Source of the DNA: Paraclostridium tenue
Lineage (GTDB): Bacteria > Bacillota > Clostridia > Peptostreptococcales > Peptostreptococcaceae
Assembly (NCBI RefSeq): GCF_039521565.1
Contig: NZ_BAAACP010000002.1
Location: forward strand, 1 to 64,000
Length of the DNA: 64,000 bases
Direction of reading: 5' to 3'
The notes under the pieces were generated by a model. The model did no database searches. It was not told the origin of the DNA and saw only the letters and a list, made by a program, of their open reading frames with translations. The position numbers and the translations under genes are program-made. This document shows positions 9,134-17,513 of this stretch, in pieces (within the stretch, counting starts at the first letter, position 1; each line of letters starts with the position of its first letter).

Positions 9134-9178
9134 AAAGGCTTATAAATTTTTATATTATACAAAAATTTATAAGCCTTT
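9134..9178. terminator. Hairpin terminator, 18-bp stem
   Basis: A perfect 18-bp stem (9134-9151 with 9161-9178), four bases from the stop of the coiled-coil gene at 9183. The T-tract is modest on both sides. Confidence 0.65.
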
Positions 9179-9182
9179 AATT

Positions 9183-9443
9183 TTATAATTCTTCTTCTAA
9201 TTCTTTTATTTTTTTGTCAATTTCTTTTATTCTTGCTTTTAACTCATAGCATTTGTTATCTACCTTCATAGCTGAAGTATAGTTCATCTCATTACTATGA
9301 TATTTTCTCCACAGTTCTTCATACTTACTGTGGTGTTTACTAAATTCTTTCTCTAAGTATTCTCTTTCAATTTTTAATTCGCTTATTTGAGCTTTTATCT
9401 TCTTTTTGTTACCTTTAAAAAAATCGAAAAAAAACATAGCCAT
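9183..9443 (-). CDS. Small coiled-coil hypothetical protein
   Basis: 86 residues. After a short hydrophobic start (MAMFFFDFFKG) almost the whole chain is charged and heptad-like (KKKIKAQISELKIEREYLEKE, ELKARIKEIDKKIKELEEEL), predicting two helices around a His-rich link (SKHHSKYEELWRKYH). GAAGGG lies upstream; the ATG at 9443 is 4 bases from it and the second ATG at 9437 is 10 bases away, so either could be used. No family recognised. It stands alone with its own terminator. Confidence 0.65.
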   Translation of the reverse strand: MAMFFFDFFKGNKKKIKAQISELKIEREYLEKEFSKHHSKYEELWRKYHSNEMNYTSAMKVDNKCYELKARIKEIDKKIKELEEEL

Positions 9444-9779
9444 ATATCCCTTCTATTTATGATTAAGTTTATAACTTTCTTTATTTATGTTAACTTTATA
9501 CCTCATTTTAATTATATGAGTACTATATTTAATATTATAACTGTTTATTATATAGTATTACAAGTAATTTAAATAAGTATAAAGTTTATCAATTCTCAAT
9601 TATAGTATATAATTTTAATAATTTTAGACTTTAGTCTTATACAAAGTATAAGCTTGTCATCTTTTTTGTCTCTATTTATATATTATATCAATAATTAATT
9701 GTTTCTTAAAAATACAGTTATTTATTAAATATAAATTTGGGTATATTATATATATTAAATAGCAAAGGATGTGTTTTGT
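9444..9779. other. Intergenic region between divergent small genes
   Basis: A+T-rich and without a convincing gene; the open frame seen on the minus strand near 9672-9857 is low-complexity sequence lying across the start of the HesB-like gene. A short perfect dyad CTTATAC-AAA-GTATAAG occurs at 9636-9652 and AAAGGA at 9764-9769 serves the next gene. I see nothing else. Confidence 0.5.
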
Positions 9780-10112
9780 ATGATTATAAACATTAGTAAT
9801 AGTGCCAAAGAAGAACTTAATAATATGTTTAAAGAATATAATATAAATGACAAGCATCTAAGAGTTTATATAAAAGAATTAAGTGCTTGATACGGACCTA
9901 TATTTAGTATAGCTCTGGATGAGCCTACAGAAAATGATAAAGTATTTGAGTCTGATGATTTTAAAATTGTTATTAATAAAGAATTATGTGATAAAATAAG
10001 CGTTATTAATATATATTATAAATCAGCTATGTCTAGTGATATTTTTAGGGTTTCTACTGATTTATTGTGGAAAGAAGAATATTATGAAGCTCCTTGGGCT
10101 AAACCTTGGTAG
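9780..10112 (+). CDS. HesB/IscA-like protein with in-frame TGA, candidate selenoprotein
   Basis: Reading through one TGA at 9888-9890 (codon 37) gives a 110-residue protein that ends at a TAG at 10110-10112. The N-terminus MIINISNSAKEELNNMF and the LRVYIKELSA-U-YGPIFSIALDEP core match HesB/IscA-like small proteins, and the second HesB-like gene in this window (44080-44376) aligns over its whole length with the same spacing. The TGA falls at the position before GP..F..ALDE where, as I recall the family, a cysteine is often found, which is what a Sec codon would replace. HesB-like proteins are an established prokaryotic selenoprotein family. A hairpin follows the TGA at the right distance (listed separately). 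AAAGGA lies 10 bases before the ATG. The alternative is a gene with a nonsense mutation. Confidence 0.7.
9888..9927 (+). promoter_or_regulatory. Candidate bacterial SECIS element
   Basis: Starting 19 bases after the UGA, UAGCUC (9910-9915) pairs with GAGC-c-UA (9921-9927, one bulged C) to close a five-base loop UGGAU (9916-9920). Bacterial SECIS hairpins sit about 16-37 bases after the UGA with a small apical loop carrying a G in its first two positions, and this one fits. The fold is by eye only. Confidence 0.5.
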
Positions 10113-10142
10113 ATATAAGCTAGTTATAAATTTAAAATATAA

Positions 10143-10178
10143 AAAGGATAAAAGTTATAATATAACTATTTATCCTTT
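10143..10178. terminator. Bidirectional terminator between convergent genes
   Basis: A 17-bp stem with one unpaired A (10143-10159 with 10161-10178) lies between the HesB-like gene and the convergent thioredoxin-domain gene; tails on both strands are T-rich. Confidence 0.75.
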
Positions 10179-10184
10179 CTTATT

Positions 10185-12215
10185 TTATATCTCTAAATAT
10201 TCTTTTAAAGTATTTATATCATTAAATGGTTTATTACAACTATTACCTTCACATAAATAATAAGTAGTTAAACCATTTATAATTTTATAATCCTTTAAGT
10301 ACTTGCTTACACTACTTAAATTATCTTCTTTTTTTACAACTACATTAAGATTAGGTAAATAATTATTAGTTAATATATTTTGTAAATCTTTTAAATCTTC
10401 ATCTTCTTTAATTACACAAACTAATTCTTTTGAGTGATATAATTCATACATAAGTGCCAACATAAAAAAACTATATCCTGTTGGCGAATCTATAACACTA
10501 CTACCATAAATATTTATTTGTTTATAAGCAATGTCTTCTAGTTTTTCATCTTTAGTCATTCTAGCTAATTTAATTAAATTATAAGTAGCTACTGAATTTC
10601 CTGAAGGCTTAGCTCCATCATATAAGTCTTTAGGTCTTGCTATTAAATTTTCTCCATCTTTTCCATATATAAAAAATCCATGATTTTCATTATCCCAGAA
10701 AAGTTCTATAGTTTGATTATTTAAATAAACAGCTTCTTCTAAGTATTTCTCATCAAAAGTAGCTTCATACATGCTTATATATGCCCATGTTAAAAATGTA
10801 TAATCTTCTAAATAAGCTAAGTGATCTGCATGTTTATCTCTATATCTAGCCAATAATCTACCTTCATTATTAATAAGATTGTTTTTAATAAAATTTAAAG
10901 CTTTATTTGCATAATCTAAATATTTATCATCTCTTAAAACTTCATATGCATTAGCTAAAGCTACTATCATAAGTCCATTCCAAGAAGTTAATATCTTATC
11001 ATCTTTATGAAGACTGGTTCTTTTTAGTCGATAATCAAATACTTTTTTTCTTAAATTATTTATTTTTTCATTTTCCTTATAGTAATTTTTGTTATTTATA
11101 AGATTTGGTATACTTTTACTTTCAAAATTTCCATTTTTAGTTATATCATAATATTCATTAAAATACTTTCCATCTTCTTCTCCTAGTATTTTAATTATTT
11201 CTATTGGGTTAAATACATAAAACTTACCTTCTTCTCTTTCACTATCTGCATCTTGTGCACAGTAAAATCCACCCAGTTCATCAGTTAAATCTCTTAATAC
11301 ATAATCTATAGTTTTAATAGCTATATTTTTATATAAATCATTTTTAGTTATTTTGTAAGCTTCTAGATATGCTATAATAAGCATAGAATTATCATAAAGC
11401 ATTTTTTCAAAGTGAGGAACTAACCACTTATTATCTGTTGAATATCTAGAAAAACCATAACCAATATGGTCAAATAAACCACCTTTATACATGCCTTTTA
11501 ATGTAGTTTCTACTATATCCAGAGATTGTTCATCATCTTCTAAATTATAATATTTCATTAAAAACATAAGATTTTGAGGAGACGGAAATTTTGGTGCTCT
11601 ACCAAACCCACCATATTTATTATCAAAAGATAATTTAAAAACTTCAATTGCTTTTTCTATTATATCTTTATCTAATTCATCTTCACTTTTATTTATCTCA
11701 AAATCTTCTTTTAAAACATTTAATATATTTTCACTTGATTTAAGCAAAGTTTCTTTTTCATTTTTCCATTTAAAATCTATTTGTTCTAATAAATCAATTA
11801 AACCTATTCTATTGTATTTTTGATACTTTGGAAAATAAGTCCCACAAAAGAAAGGTTTTTTATCTGGAGTCATTATTACAGTAAGTGGCCATCCTCCACT
11901 ACCTGTCATAGCTTGGCAAAAAGTCATATATACACTATCTACATCAGGTCTTTCTTCTCTATCTACTTTTATGCATATATAATTTTCATTTAATATATCA
12001 GCTACCTCTTCATCTTCAAAAGATTCATGTTCCATTACATGACACCAATGACATGTGGAATATCCTATCGAAAGAAATATAGGTTTATCTTCAGCTTTAG
12101 CTATTTCAAATGCTTTATCATTCCAACTATACCAATTTACAGGATTATAAGCATGCTGTAATAAATATGGGCTTTTTTCATTTATTAATTCATTAGGTTT
12201 TTTATTAATCGACAT
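10185..12215 (-). CDS. YyaL/DUF255-type protein with thioredoxin-like and glycosidase-like domains
   Basis: About 676 residues, the normal length of this family. The N-terminal DUF255 domain (about 1-165) contains the family signature SPYLLQHAYNPVNWYSW, STCHWCHVM (redox-like CxxC) and GGWPLTVIMTPD. The remainder is an alpha/alpha-barrel resembling N-acylglucosamine epimerase-type enzymes (APKFPSP, GGFYCAQDADSE, SWNGLM). The family is widespread and conserved, but its reaction is not established. The longest frame begins at a GTG that is part of the AGTAGGTGA ribosome site; ATG at 12215 fits better. Single-gene unit. Confidence 0.9.
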   Translation of the reverse strand: MSINKKPNELINEKSPYLLQHAYNPVNWYSWNDKAFEIAKAEDKPIFLSIGYSTCHWCHVMEHESFEDEEVADILNENYICIKVDREERPDVDSVYMTFCQAMTGSGGWPLTVIMTPDKKPFFCGTYFPKYQKYNRIGLIDLLEQIDFKWKNEKETLLKSSENILNVLKEDFEINKSEDELDKDIIEKAIEVFKLSFDNKYGGFGRAPKFPSPQNLMFLMKYYNLEDDEQSLDIVETTLKGMYKGGLFDHIGYGFSRYSTDNKWLVPHFEKMLYDNSMLIIAYLEAYKITKNDLYKNIAIKTIDYVLRDLTDELGGFYCAQDADSEREEGKFYVFNPIEIIKILGEEDGKYFNEYYDITKNGNFESKSIPNLINNKNYYKENEKINNLRKKVFDYRLKRTSLHKDDKILTSWNGLMIVALANAYEVLRDDKYLDYANKALNFIKNNLINNEGRLLARYRDKHADHLAYLEDYTFLTWAYISMYEATFDEKYLEEAVYLNNQTIELFWDNENHGFFIYGKDGENLIARPKDLYDGAKPSGNSVATYNLIKLARMTKDEKLEDIAYKQINIYGSSVIDSPTGYSFFMLALMYELYHSKELVCVIKEDEDLKDLQNILTNNYLPNLNVVVKKEDNLSSVSKYLKDYKIINGLTTYYLCEGNSCNKPFNDINTLKEYLEI

Positions 12216-12489
12216 ACAAATCACCTACTTTATAAATTCGTTTTTTATCTCCTTAAGCACATTTTACTGTTATTATGTTTATAAAATATTGATATTATGC
12301 AAATTAGAAATAATCATATATTTAATTTAAATTTATATCAATTTTGTAACTTTAAAATTTATCTGTGTAAATTTACTTTTTATGGGAATATACTAGTATA
12401 TACATTTAATTAGAAATAACTTGTATAATTATGAACAAAATAATAAAGCAATTATTTGATTTTGCGTTTTATTGAAAGGAGTTTCATTT

Positions 12490-12828
12490 ATGAAAAGAGT
12501 ATCTTTATTTATAATAGTTAATGCTATCTCTTTATATTTAGTATCTTTATTAATGAATAGCATGTATATAGGTTCATTTGGTGCTTTAATCATTTTAACT
12601 ATTATATTTGGTGCTTTAAACTTAACAGTTAAACCAATACTTGAGTTTTTATCACTTCCTATAACATTTTTAACTCTAGGTTTATTTTTATTAATTATTA
12701 ACGCTATTGTATTAAAATTAGCTTTTGGACTAGTTCCTGGAGTTTACTTATATGGATTTGTCAATGCTATAGGAGCTTCAATATTACTATCTATAGTAAA
12801 TACTATTATATATAAAATATTAGATTAA
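12490..12828 (+). CDS. Phage-holin-4 superfamily membrane protein (YvlD-like)
   Basis: 112 residues with four hydrophobic helices. The segment GALNLTVKPILEFLSLPITF with the following TLGLFLLIINA is the hallmark of the holin_4_2/YvlD family, small chromosomally encoded membrane proteins that are not phage lysis genes in this setting. AAAGGAG lies 8 bases before the ATG at 12490; the longer frame starting at a TTG upstream overlaps that ribosome site. Function unknown, possibly envelope stress. Monocistronic, with a hairpin overlapping its stop. Confidence 0.85.
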   Translation: MKRVSLFIIVNAISLYLVSLLMNSMYIGSFGALIILTIIFGALNLTVKPILEFLSLPITFLTLGLFLLIINAIVLKLAFGLVPGVYLYGFVNAIGASILLSIVNTIIYKILD

Positions 12829-12855
12829 AAAAGAAGAGGTAATCCTCTTCTTTTT
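12828..12855. terminator. Bidirectional terminator between convergent genes
   Basis: A 12-bp stem AAAAAGAAGAGG/CCTCTTCTTTTT with loop TAAT touches the last base of one gene and the stop codon of the convergent one. Confidence 0.85.
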
Positions 12856-13918
12856 ACATTGCATATTCTTTATTTTTAACTTTAACTTTTTTAATTTTCT
12901 TCTTCATAGTATGGTGAGTAAACATAGTAAATATACCACTACCTATTAATACCGCATAATATACAAATCCTCCGTATAAAAATACTGCATACCCCATAAG
13001 AGGTTGAGGAAATACACTTTTGAATATAGTGAAAAATGCCAATTCACTTGCTCCAACATTTCCTGGTGTTGGTGCTGGTGATATAGCCATATATAAAAAT
13101 GCTTGTAATGTTACCATGTATATATATGTGTATCCTGTTAAGTTAAATGCTTTATATATCCAAAATGAAATACTAAAGTAAACACTTAACTGAACTATAG
13201 TTATAACTAAAGTTAATATTAATGCTTTTTTATTTTTTATAAATAAATTTACAGAATAACTATATTCATCCGCAAATTTTTCTATCTTATCTATTTTATT
13301 TTCTAAAAACTTAAATATCTTAAATCTTGCTAATGCTTTTATAATATACTTTGTTACACTTTTTACTTTTTGTGGATTGTATACAACTAACATTGACATT
13401 ATTAACCCAAATGAATTAACAGCTATACCAAGTAATATTAAAGGCATAACAGGTTTCATTCCTTTTAGTATAGTTGTATTAAGTATAACTAAAACTGAAC
13501 AGTAAATAGTAACCACAACTTGATATATTATAGATTTATTCATTATAACTGCTGTTGCTTTACTAACAGGCATTTTACATTTATTTAATACATATATTTG
13601 CATAGGTTGACTTCCTGATGCAAATGGAGTTATTAAGTTATAATAAAATCCCATAGTAGCTAACTTAAATCCTATAAACTTTGTATTTACTTTGTGTATA
13701 CTATCTATTACAATTTTTAAAACCACACCTTCTAAAAGCATATGAACAATTACTGCACACATTCCAAGAAATATAAACTTTTTATCTACCATTTTTACAA
13801 CTTCACCAAGCATATTTATATCTAAAGTTTTATAAACTAAATAACTTGTTATCCCTAGTATAAACAATAAAAGCCCGTATTGTAGTATATTTTTATTTAA
13901 CGTCTTTTTTTTCTTCAT
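12854..13918 (-). CDS. Lysylphosphatidylglycerol synthase-type transmembrane protein (UPF0104)
   Basis: About 354 residues, almost entirely membrane helices (seven or eight), matching the LPG_synthase_TM family: GSQPMQIYVLNKCKMP (about 95-110) and SPAPTPGNVGASELAFF (about 290-306) are the conserved loops. It lacks the soluble lysyl-transferase domain of MprF, so it is a stand-alone flippase-like member; the family includes lipid transport and glycolipid-related proteins. The start at 13918 is set by GGAGG six bases ahead; the longer frame adds an Arg-rich segment without a ribosome site. Confidence 0.85.
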   Translation of the reverse strand: MKKKKTLNKNILQYGLLLFILGITSYLVYKTLDINMLGEVVKMVDKKFIFLGMCAVIVHMLLEGVVLKIVIDSIHKVNTKFIGFKLATMGFYYNLITPFASGSQPMQIYVLNKCKMPVSKATAVIMNKSIIYQVVVTIYCSVLVILNTTILKGMKPVMPLILLGIAVNSFGLIMSMLVVYNPQKVKSVTKYIIKALARFKIFKFLENKIDKIEKFADEYSYSVNLFIKNKKALILTLVITIVQLSVYFSISFWIYKAFNLTGYTYIYMVTLQAFLYMAISPAPTPGNVGASELAFFTIFKSVFPQPLMGYAVFLYGGFVYYAVLIGSGIFTMFTHHTMKKKIKKVKVKNKEYAM

Positions 13919-14112
13919 AGGCAACCTCCGTCCTTTTAATCGCCAATTATTTATTCTACTCATTTACTTTTTTTACTTAACAACACTATTATACAATATA
14001 TTTAGTTTATATAGTATTACATATTTATTACTTTTTTGTAATAATAAACAAAAATCTATCTTAGATATAGTTATAACTATATCAGCTTCTATTAAATTTT
14101 CATTTAAAAATT

Positions 14113-14155
14113 AAAAAATCACTTATATTATTAAAGACAATATAAGCGATTTTTT
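14113..14155 (-). terminator. Terminator of the Gate-domain protein gene
   Basis: A 16-bp stem with a single mismatch (14113-14128 with 14140-14155) is flanked by A- and T-runs, about 30 bases below the stop at 14185. Confidence 0.75.
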
Positions 14156-14184
14156 ATTAATTATAATTTAAATTTATTATGTAA

Positions 14185-15393
14185 CTAAAATATTAACATA
14201 TATATAAAATGTGCTGATATACCTGCAAATAAACCACCTATTGTATGTGATATTATAGCTTTACTTGTAAGCTCTCTTGCATTTAATGCATCCATCATAC
14301 CTACATGTGTACTTAAATATCCACTCCAACACATACCCATAGCAGTAAATACAGCTATATCATTTGGAGTTATAACACCTTCAGTTATAAATCTTGGAAC
14401 TAAAGACATTGCAGCTCCAACTGCACCTAAAGAAGTTATAGGAAATGCCATAGCTTGTGGATCGGTAAATCCAAATAATGGTCCTAATATAAACATTAAT
14501 TTATCTCCTAATGCTGGAAGTAAACCTATACCTTCATAAGCTGCTCCTGTATAAACTTCTGCTCCTGTTTTAGGATCAACTGATGGTCCAAATGTTAATA
14601 GCATAACTAATGTACATACAACTAATACTCCTGGTATTATAGCCATACCTAGTTCAACTCCATTTTTACCACCTTCTAACATAGAGTCTAATATTCTTTG
14701 AAATAAACTACCATCTCTTATTTCTCTATATTCCATAGCCTCAACTTTGCCAGATGTCTTAACTTCAGTTTTTGGATCATAGTTATAATACTTTTTAGTA
14801 AATGTAAGCATTATTCTTACACTTATTATACTACCTATAATTGCTGCAACATTTCCGATTATTGCAGGCCCTACATATTCAGCCCCTTGAGTCATCATAA
14901 ATGTTGTAACTATAAGTCCCATCCCAAAAGATGTACCTAAATTACATAGTGCTGGTATTTGATATTTTCTAAAATACTTTGTAAAACTTTTATCGTTTGC
15001 AAATGCTATTATAGCTGGATTATCTGATAAATAAGTTGTTACTGCTCCTGCTATACTTGCTCCTGGCATATTGTATAGCGGTTTCATAAATATGGCAAAT
15101 ACTTTATTTAATAAAGATGTTACTCCAAATTCAGAAAGCAATGCACTTAATGCTCCTGCAAGTACTGCTAATGCCATTATTAAAAACACTGTGTTTAACA
15201 ATAAATCATGAGCTGTATTCATAATAGATTTAAACATTATACCAAGTCCCATTTTACTACCAACAAATCCAAAACCTATTAATAATACTGCTATGAATAC
15301 AAATGTTTCTAGGCTTACTGCCTTTACTTTCCTCTTTCCACTAGAAATTTCTTCATCAATTATGCCTAATTCCCTATTATTTTCAACCTCCAT
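14185..15393 (-). CDS. Nucleoside-recognition (Gate) domain membrane protein, YjiH-like
   Basis: 402 residues with about ten membrane segments. The conserved Gate-type motif lies in TTYLSDNPAIIAFANDKSF (about 110-128), and a second conserved stretch is in SLGAVGAAMSLVPRF. Gate-domain proteins include nucleoside transporters and spore maturation proteins SpmA/B; the YjiH-like clostridial branch has no proven substrate. The N-terminus (MEVENNRELGIIDEE) is a charged cytoplasmic leader. GGAGGG precedes the ATG at the right spacing. Monocistronic with its own terminator. Confidence 0.75.
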   Translation of the reverse strand: MEVENNRELGIIDEEISSGKRKVKAVSLETFVFIAVLLIGFGFVGSKMGLGIMFKSIMNTAHDLLLNTVFLIMALAVLAGALSALLSEFGVTSLLNKVFAIFMKPLYNMPGASIAGAVTTYLSDNPAIIAFANDKSFTKYFRKYQIPALCNLGTSFGMGLIVTTFMMTQGAEYVGPAIIGNVAAIIGSIISVRIMLTFTKKYYNYDPKTEVKTSGKVEAMEYREIRDGSLFQRILDSMLEGGKNGVELGMAIIPGVLVVCTLVMLLTFGPSVDPKTGAEVYTGAAYEGIGLLPALGDKLMFILGPLFGFTDPQAMAFPITSLGAVGAAMSLVPRFITEGVITPNDIAVFTAMGMCWSGYLSTHVGMMDALNARELTSKAIISHTIGGLFAGISAHFIYMLIF

Positions 15394-15602
15394 TTTATTC
15401 CCTCCTTAAATGTTATAAATAATAATAAAATTATTGTTAAAATTACATTTTAAATTTGTTTTATATTTAACAATCAGATATAAACAAATTTTCATAATCT
15501 TTTTTAATTATACTATATTTTACTATTTATTTCAACTTTTTAGAATTTTTACTTATTTTTATGATTTTCTGAAATTTAAAATAGAATTAATTTATAAAAA
15601 TA

Positions 15603-15660
15603 AAAAAGGATTATATCAAAACAGATTTTTAAATAACCTATTTTGATAAATCCTTTTTTA
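15603..15660 (-). terminator. Terminator of the sugar ABC operon
   Basis: A long imperfect stem of about 18 bp with one bulge and flanking A- and T-runs ends directly at the stop of the last permease gene. Confidence 0.75.
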
Positions 15661-16485
15661 TTATTCTTTACCTGCAGATACTGCAATACTTGATATAAAT
15701 TTCTTTTGGAATATACTAAATATTATAACCATAGGAATTATAGAAAGCACTGCTCCTGCCATCATTCTAGGATAATGTGTTCCATATTGTCCTACAAATA
15801 CTCTTAATCCTGCAGCTAATGTTAATTTCTCAGGTGTAGAGTTTACTATTAAAGGCCATAAGAAACTATTCCATGCTCCAAGACCTCCAAGTATAGCTAC
15901 TGTTCCAAGTGCAGGTCTAACTATTGGTACCATTAATTTTAAAAATATTGTAAACTGAGAAGCTCCATCTATTATTGCAGCTTCTTCCATATCTCTTGGA
16001 ATAGATTTAAAATGCTGGCGTAATAAGAAGGTATAATATATACTAAAAACTCCTGGTAAAACTATAGCTGTTAATGTATTTAAAAGACCCATATCTTGTA
16101 TAATTTGATATTGAGGTATTAAATACATTTGACCAGGAACCATCATTGCTGCCATGAGAACTAAAAATATAACTTCTTTAAATTTAAAATCAAGTCTGGC
16201 AAATGCATAAGCCGCTGGAGTTATTATTATTAATTGAAATAATACAGACGCAACTGTAACTATTATAGTGTTAAAATAATACTTCGCAAAAGGAAATTCC
16301 TTAAATATTTGAGTATAGTTTTCTATCCTTATAGATTCTGGAAAGATTTTAGGCGGAATAGCTTCTGCTTCTGCTAATGTTTTTATAGATGTTAATATCA
16401 TCCATATAAATGGTAATGCTATAAATGCTGCCATAAGTATAAGACCTATATGTGTTAGTATCTTGGCACTTTTTTTCATTTCCAT
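15661..16485 (-). CDS. Carbohydrate ABC transporter permease, MalG type
   Basis: 274 residues, six helices, with the EAA loop EEAAIIDGASQFTIFLKLMVP (about 180-200) that docks on the ATPase and the family C-terminus. It is the last gene of a unit read from the binding protein at 18812 through the MalF-type permease to here. The gap to the upstream permease is 20 bases and GGGAGG sits 9 bases before the ATG. CUT1-family importers need an MsmK/MalK ATPase; none lies in the cluster, so a shared ATPase elsewhere is expected. Confidence 0.9.
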   Translation of the reverse strand: MEMKKSAKILTHIGLILMAAFIALPFIWMILTSIKTLAEAEAIPPKIFPESIRIENYTQIFKEFPFAKYYFNTIIVTVASVLFQLIIITPAAYAFARLDFKFKEVIFLVLMAAMMVPGQMYLIPQYQIIQDMGLLNTLTAIVLPGVFSIYYTFLLRQHFKSIPRDMEEAAIIDGASQFTIFLKLMVPIVRPALGTVAILGGLGAWNSFLWPLIVNSTPEKLTLAAGLRVFVGQYGTHYPRMMAGAVLSIIPMVIIFSIFQKKFISSIAVSAGKE

Positions 16486-16505
16486 ATTACTCTACCTCCC
16501 AAGTC

Positions 16506-17447
16506 TTATTCATCTGAATAATGAACCCATTTATTTTGTAATTTAAATTGGATTATAGTTACCGTCATTATAATTAAGAATAATATTACGGCTACTGCAG
16601 ATGCATATCCTTTATCTCCTAATGTAAATCCTAAGTCATAGAAATATCTTGTCATAGTTATTGTAGATTCATAAGCTGGACTTCCTTGTTTTATAAGCAT
16701 AAATACTACATCAAATAATTGGAATGATCCAATTAAAGACCATATAACAATAAAGAATATACTAGGTGTTAAAAGTGGTATAGTTATGTGAGTAAATTGT
16801 TTAAATGATGAAGCTCCATCTATAGAAGCCGCTTCATAGTAAGACTCTGGTATAGATTGAAGTCCTCCTAAAAATATCATTATCTTATATCCAAGCCCAC
16901 TCCATATTATAAATACTATTATTACAACTCTTGCTAAGTTTGGATCTGTAAACCATAACTTACCTTCAAGTCCTATAGCTTCTAAAAATTGATTAACTAA
17001 TCCAAATCTTGAATTAAACATCCATTGAAATACTAATGTAGAAGCTGACGCCATAGTTACAACTGGTAAAAAATATATAGTTCTATATATTCCTTTTCCT
17101 TTTATGTTTTTGTTAAGTAAATTTGCTATACATACAGATATTATTACCATAGGTGGTACTGTTACAATAACATATAAAAATGTATTACCTACAGCTTTAT
17201 AAAATAATGGATCTTTAAAAATTCTTGAAAAGTTTTCAGCTCCTATAAAATTCCAACCACCAAAAGCATTTAAATCAGTTAAGCTATAAAATAAATTAAG
17301 TATAAATGGTATAAAGTTAAATACTAAAACCCCTATAAGTAGTGGAAGTATAAACATATATCCAGTAATATTACGTTTTAAAGCTCTTTTTTTCTTATTT
17401 TTTTTATTTTTGCTTTCGGGCTTTTCTTTATAAACTTCTGCTTGCAA
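16506..17447 (-). CDS. Carbohydrate ABC transporter permease, MalF type
   Basis: About 313 residues with a Lys-rich cytoplasmic start (KEKPESKNKKNKKKRALKR), six helices, and the EAA loop YYEAASIDGASSFKQFTHITIP (about 210-230). It pairs with the MalG-type permease downstream. The longest frame begins with ATG at 17462 but has no ribosome site; six bases after GGGGGGA a TTG at 17447 gives a better-placed start, so the ATG may be part of the ribosome site. I report the TTG but both are possible. A stem-loop separates it from the binding-protein gene. Confidence 0.88.
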   Translation of the reverse strand: MQAEVYKEKPESKNKKNKKKRALKRNITGYMFILPLLIGVLVFNFIPFILNLFYSLTDLNAFGGWNFIGAENFSRIFKDPLFYKAVGNTFLYVIVTVPPMVIISVCIANLLNKNIKGKGIYRTIYFLPVVTMASASTLVFQWMFNSRFGLVNQFLEAIGLEGKLWFTDPNLARVVIIVFIIWSGLGYKIMIFLGGLQSIPESYYEAASIDGASSFKQFTHITIPLLTPSIFFIVIWSLIGSFQLFDVVFMLIKQGSPAYESTITMTRYFYDLGFTLGDKGYASAVAVILFLIIMTVTIIQFKLQNKWVHYSDE

Positions 17448-17473
17448 ATTAAATCCCCCCATTTATGTATTTC

Positions 17474-17506
17474 AAGAGGATGCCTAATTACTTCAGACAT
17501 CCTCTT
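17474..17506 (-). promoter_or_regulatory. Intercistronic stem-loop
   Basis: An 11-base stem with a T/C mismatch, AAGAGGATG/CATCCTCTT core, lies between the binding-protein and permease genes without a T-run on the minus strand. Such hairpins commonly protect the upstream mRNA so that the binding protein is made in excess over the permeases; here that is an inference. Confidence 0.5.
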
Positions 17507-17513
17507 TTAATTT

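Noticed and set aside
9672..9857. 61-codon minus-strand frame over the start of the HesB-like gene
   Set aside because: Low-complexity Ile/Tyr/Asn composition, no ribosome site, and it overlaps a better-supported plus-strand gene.
12490..12828. Holin-like protein as evidence of a prophage
   Set aside because: The YvlD/holin_4_2 family is chromosomal and no lysin, capsid, integrase or other phage gene is nearby.
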